A stretch of 64,000 nucleotides of DNA from Microcebus murinus (taxonomy: Eukaryota; Chordata; Mammalia; Primates; Cheirogaleidae). The translations under genes and the position numbers were made by a program. The notes under the pieces are model-generated. The model had not been told where the DNA came from. It ran no database searches and saw nothing but the letters and a program-made list of their open reading frames with translations. The stretch covers positions 105,388,014 through 105,452,013 of the forward strand of contig NC_134136.1 in NCBI RefSeq assembly GCF_040939455.1, given 5' to 3'. This document shows positions 61,501-64,000 of the stretch, piece by piece. Position 1 is the stretch's first letter, and every line of letters starts with the position of its first letter.

Positions 61501-61799
61501 GCTAGATTTCACCGGGCCAACAAAGTGGGATTTATCTCATCCCTCCCTATGCTGTCACTATCATGACAACCTAGACCTGTCAGAATGATTCTAGATGATC
61601 CATTCCTCACCCTGGAGAAGAAAGCTAAATTGGGATTTAATTACCTTCTGTATAGGTAGTGACATCATATCACGCATCTCAGTACCTACTGGATATCAGG
61701 TGATCGGCCAAGACCAGTAAGTAAGGCACTAGCACTGCTGTAAACGGTTTAAATGATGGCATGAATCTGTCCCACCCTGGTTTGTACAATGCATATGTT

Positions 61800-63090
61800 G
61801 ATCAATAGCCTGCTTTTATTCCTGTCATGTAAATAGCATATCTTTCCTCATTTCTAGAAATATTTTTTATAACATGGTTTTATCACTGGCATAGTATTTT
61901 TCTTTGTATGTATCTTAATTTCTGACCATTCTATTATTTAAGAACATTTAGTTAGGTTCCAAATTTTCACTGTGATGGAATACTTATAAATGTAACTTTG
62001 GGCATATTTGCACTTTATCCTTAAGATAACTTGCAAAAGGTAGAGTTGTGGGTTCACAGGATAGGTGTAGTCTTAAGGGTTTTTTTGTGTTTTTTTTTAA
62101 CACCAATTACCAGTTGTCCACTAGAAAGCACGAATTTAGCCCCATTCTCTCTGGCTGTTTATGAGAATGTTTATTTCCGCACATTCTCACCAATGCTTGT
62201 TTTGCCATTCTTTTTATTAGTTTGAAACATGACACTTGGTATCTCATTAATGTTTTCAAGTGCCCTATCTTTGACTATGAGGTTTACTGGAATTTGTATG
62301 TCTCCTTTTCCATTTTCAATTGGGGTGTTTATCTCTTTAAGTCAGATAAATTAATTGATAAGAGTTTTTTAGACATTAAGGATCCCAGAATTTTTTGTTG
62401 TTGTTTTTAGAGATGGGGTCTCACTCTATCGCCCAGGTTGGAGTGCCCTAGTGTGATCATAGCTCACTGCAGCTTCCAACTCCTGGGTTCAAGCAATCCT
62501 CCTGTCTCAGCCTCCCCAGCAACTGGGATGACAGGTGTGCACTACCACACCTAGCTAATTTTTTATTTTTAAATTTTTTGTAGAGATAGAGGTCTTGCTA
62601 TGTTTCCCAGGCTGGTCTTGAACTCCTGTCCTCAAGCCATCCTCTCGCCTTGGCCTCCCAGAGTGCTGGGATTATAGGCGTGAGCCACAGCACTTGGCTG
62701 GGTCCCAGATTTTTAAAGTCTTATATATTTTGCAAGTATTTTCACCAGTTTTTAAACTGTGCCTTGATTTTATTTACAGAGTTTTTTTAAAGAGATGTAT
62801 TGATGTTTTGGCACTTGAAAAATCTTTTTAGGTTTTACTATGGCTTTTTCCCTATTCCTTTTTGATAAGAAATGCTTATGATGACCCCCAATTATGTAAA
62901 TATTCATCTAAATTATCTTAATTTTTCTATATTTTTAACATTAAATAGTACTATCTGAAATTTATTTTTGTGTATGGGTTGATGTAGGGCTCTTTTCTCT
63001 TTCCCAAATACTTATCTAAGAGTTCCAGGACTAGGATCATCTACTGAATAACTTATCTTTTCTCCACAAATATAAAACACGAAACCTATC
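61800..63090 (-). mobile_element. L1M ORF2/3' region, antisense, holding an AluJ
   Basis: 'ttggaatttgtatgtctcct'-type text ('ggaatttgtatgtctccttt'), 'ttgataagagttttttagac', then after the Alu 'gcaagtattttcaccagttt' and 'tttttgtgtatgggttgatg' follow antisense L1M ORF2. No frame survives. Confidence 0.65.
62396..62699 (-). mobile_element. AluJ
   Basis: 'tagagatggggtctcactct', 'tagctcactgcagcttccaa', no lemur linker, ending 'cacagcacttggct'. Duplication 'ggatcccagaattttt' / 'gggtcccagattttt'. Confidence 0.93.
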
Positions 63091-64000
63091 ATATTCTAAT
63101 GACTTACAGGTACTGTATGAGGCTCAACAATTTGGAATTGCTGTTTTAGGGTAAAAAATAGCAGAATATTGGCAACTCTATATGATTCATCCTAATACTA
63201 ACTTCTGGCAAAAGTGAAATTTCCTTTTATTAAAAGATGATGTTGAATATTTTAATGATTGAAAAAATAAGCTCAGTTGAAAAAAAATTGGGGTGTGTAT
63301 AACCAAGAAATTTTAGCTAGCAAGAATAAATGAGTTGTAGATATGAGATCAAGTCAGTGGGTGGGGTTGACTTGAGCATTTTTCTCCTTAAAATAAAAAT
63401 AAACACTGCACACTGCATTTTTAAAATACAATATTCTTTTTTCCCCTGTGGACTTTTGGGTCCACTTCATAAGAGCTGAGCTGGCTTGCTGAGCAGAGCT
63501 CTCACTATAAGGATTTTCCTGCTCTGTGTTTTCCCTGCTGGCCTCATTATTAAAAATGTGCTACTGTCAGATATAAATGATGTTTCTCACTAAGTACACT
63601 CAATAGCATTTTCCTTTCACTCTATTTTTCCTCCAAATCTAACAATAAGCCATTTGCCTTCGTGAACAAAGATCCCAAGCCTCTCTGACTATTCCCAGGC
63701 TTGTGACTTGGCATGACTGGCAGTCTGAGTGATTGATCCATAACCTTTGGGCACTCAGGCAATTATAAGTTGCCCATAAGCCTTGCTGTGCCAGCAGAGC
63801 AAATAAAAATACTTGGGGATCTAATTCTGTGTCAGCAAAGCTCTCTTTTCATGATGCTATATGAAATGAGGATTTTTTTCCTATAAGACAGAATTCTTTA
63901 GCGAACAATGAAAATTATTTATATTTTCCTTTCTAATCACCACGGAACATCATGATTACTTCTTTCTTCTTTGTCCATGCCTACATTTTTCTACCTCTAA
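63091..64000. other. Repeat-free block at the window end
   Basis: About 900 bp without a recognised repeat or coding frame. A short perfect inverted repeat, GTGGAC-ttttgg-GTCCAC, lies near 63449. This is a reasonable place to look for conserved non-coding sequence. Confidence 0.4.

Overview
This is a 64-kb stretch of primate nuclear DNA. It has no long open reading frame, no recognisable coding gene, no rRNA or tRNA gene and no CRISPR array. Most of it can be assigned to interspersed repeats. About 33 Alu-type SINEs are visible. Roughly half carry an AATTAATTGGCCAACTA...TATATA block between the two arms, which I know from strepsirrhine (Malagasy lemur) Alus and not from human Alus. The window is therefore most likely from a lemur; the genus cannot be told from sequence alone. 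Repeat family names are from memory of consensus sequences, not from a database search.

Layout. 1-12.6 kb: scattered L2, MIR and L1 remnants, a MaLR LTR (3.6-4.0 kb), an ERV1-type solo LTR with a perfect 4-bp duplication (4.8-5.4 kb), four alternating +/- Alus at 8.5-10.05 kb, and an L1 ORF2 fragment at 11.15-11.9 kb. 12.6-21.4 kb: mostly repeat-poor, apart from an L1 fragment carrying a MaLR LTR that carries an Alu (14.7-15.9 kb) and an ERV LTR holding an Alu (16.2-17.2 kb). 21.5-28.1 kb: a decayed ERVL-type provirus. Three unrelated or distantly related antisense LTRs sit in or beside its 5' part. One of them lies inside an Alu and carries seven exact-period 48-bp CCAAT repeats.

29.3-33.5 kb: a Tigger1-type transposon interrupted by a hAT element, then a second hAT element with a perfect 8-bp duplication. 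33.5-34.2 kb: a repeat-free block with a SOX/OCT-like composite motif. 34.2-46.4 kb: L1, MaLR LTR and Alu material, including an MLT1 LTR that holds both an Alu and a 120-bp mariner-type MITE. 46.4-51.97 kb: MIRs, a CpG-containing TA-flanked MITE and an MLT1 LTR. 52.5-55.7 kb: mostly unassigned sequence with weak minus-strand exon-like signals. 55.7-64 kb: antisense L1 fragments, a 43-bp micro-retroinsertion, a long homopurine tract, a tandem Alu pair and a final repeat-free block.

Nothing here works as an operon or pathway. The biological content is a stratified record of transposition: ancient L2/MIR, then L1M, MaLR and ERVL, then DNA transposons and ERV1-type LTRs, then lemur-lineage Alus. 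The best leads are the LTR with the CCAAT repeat array, the apparently young DNA transposons, the hAT element with an unexplained 426-bp core, and several small insertions or duplications with clear junctions.
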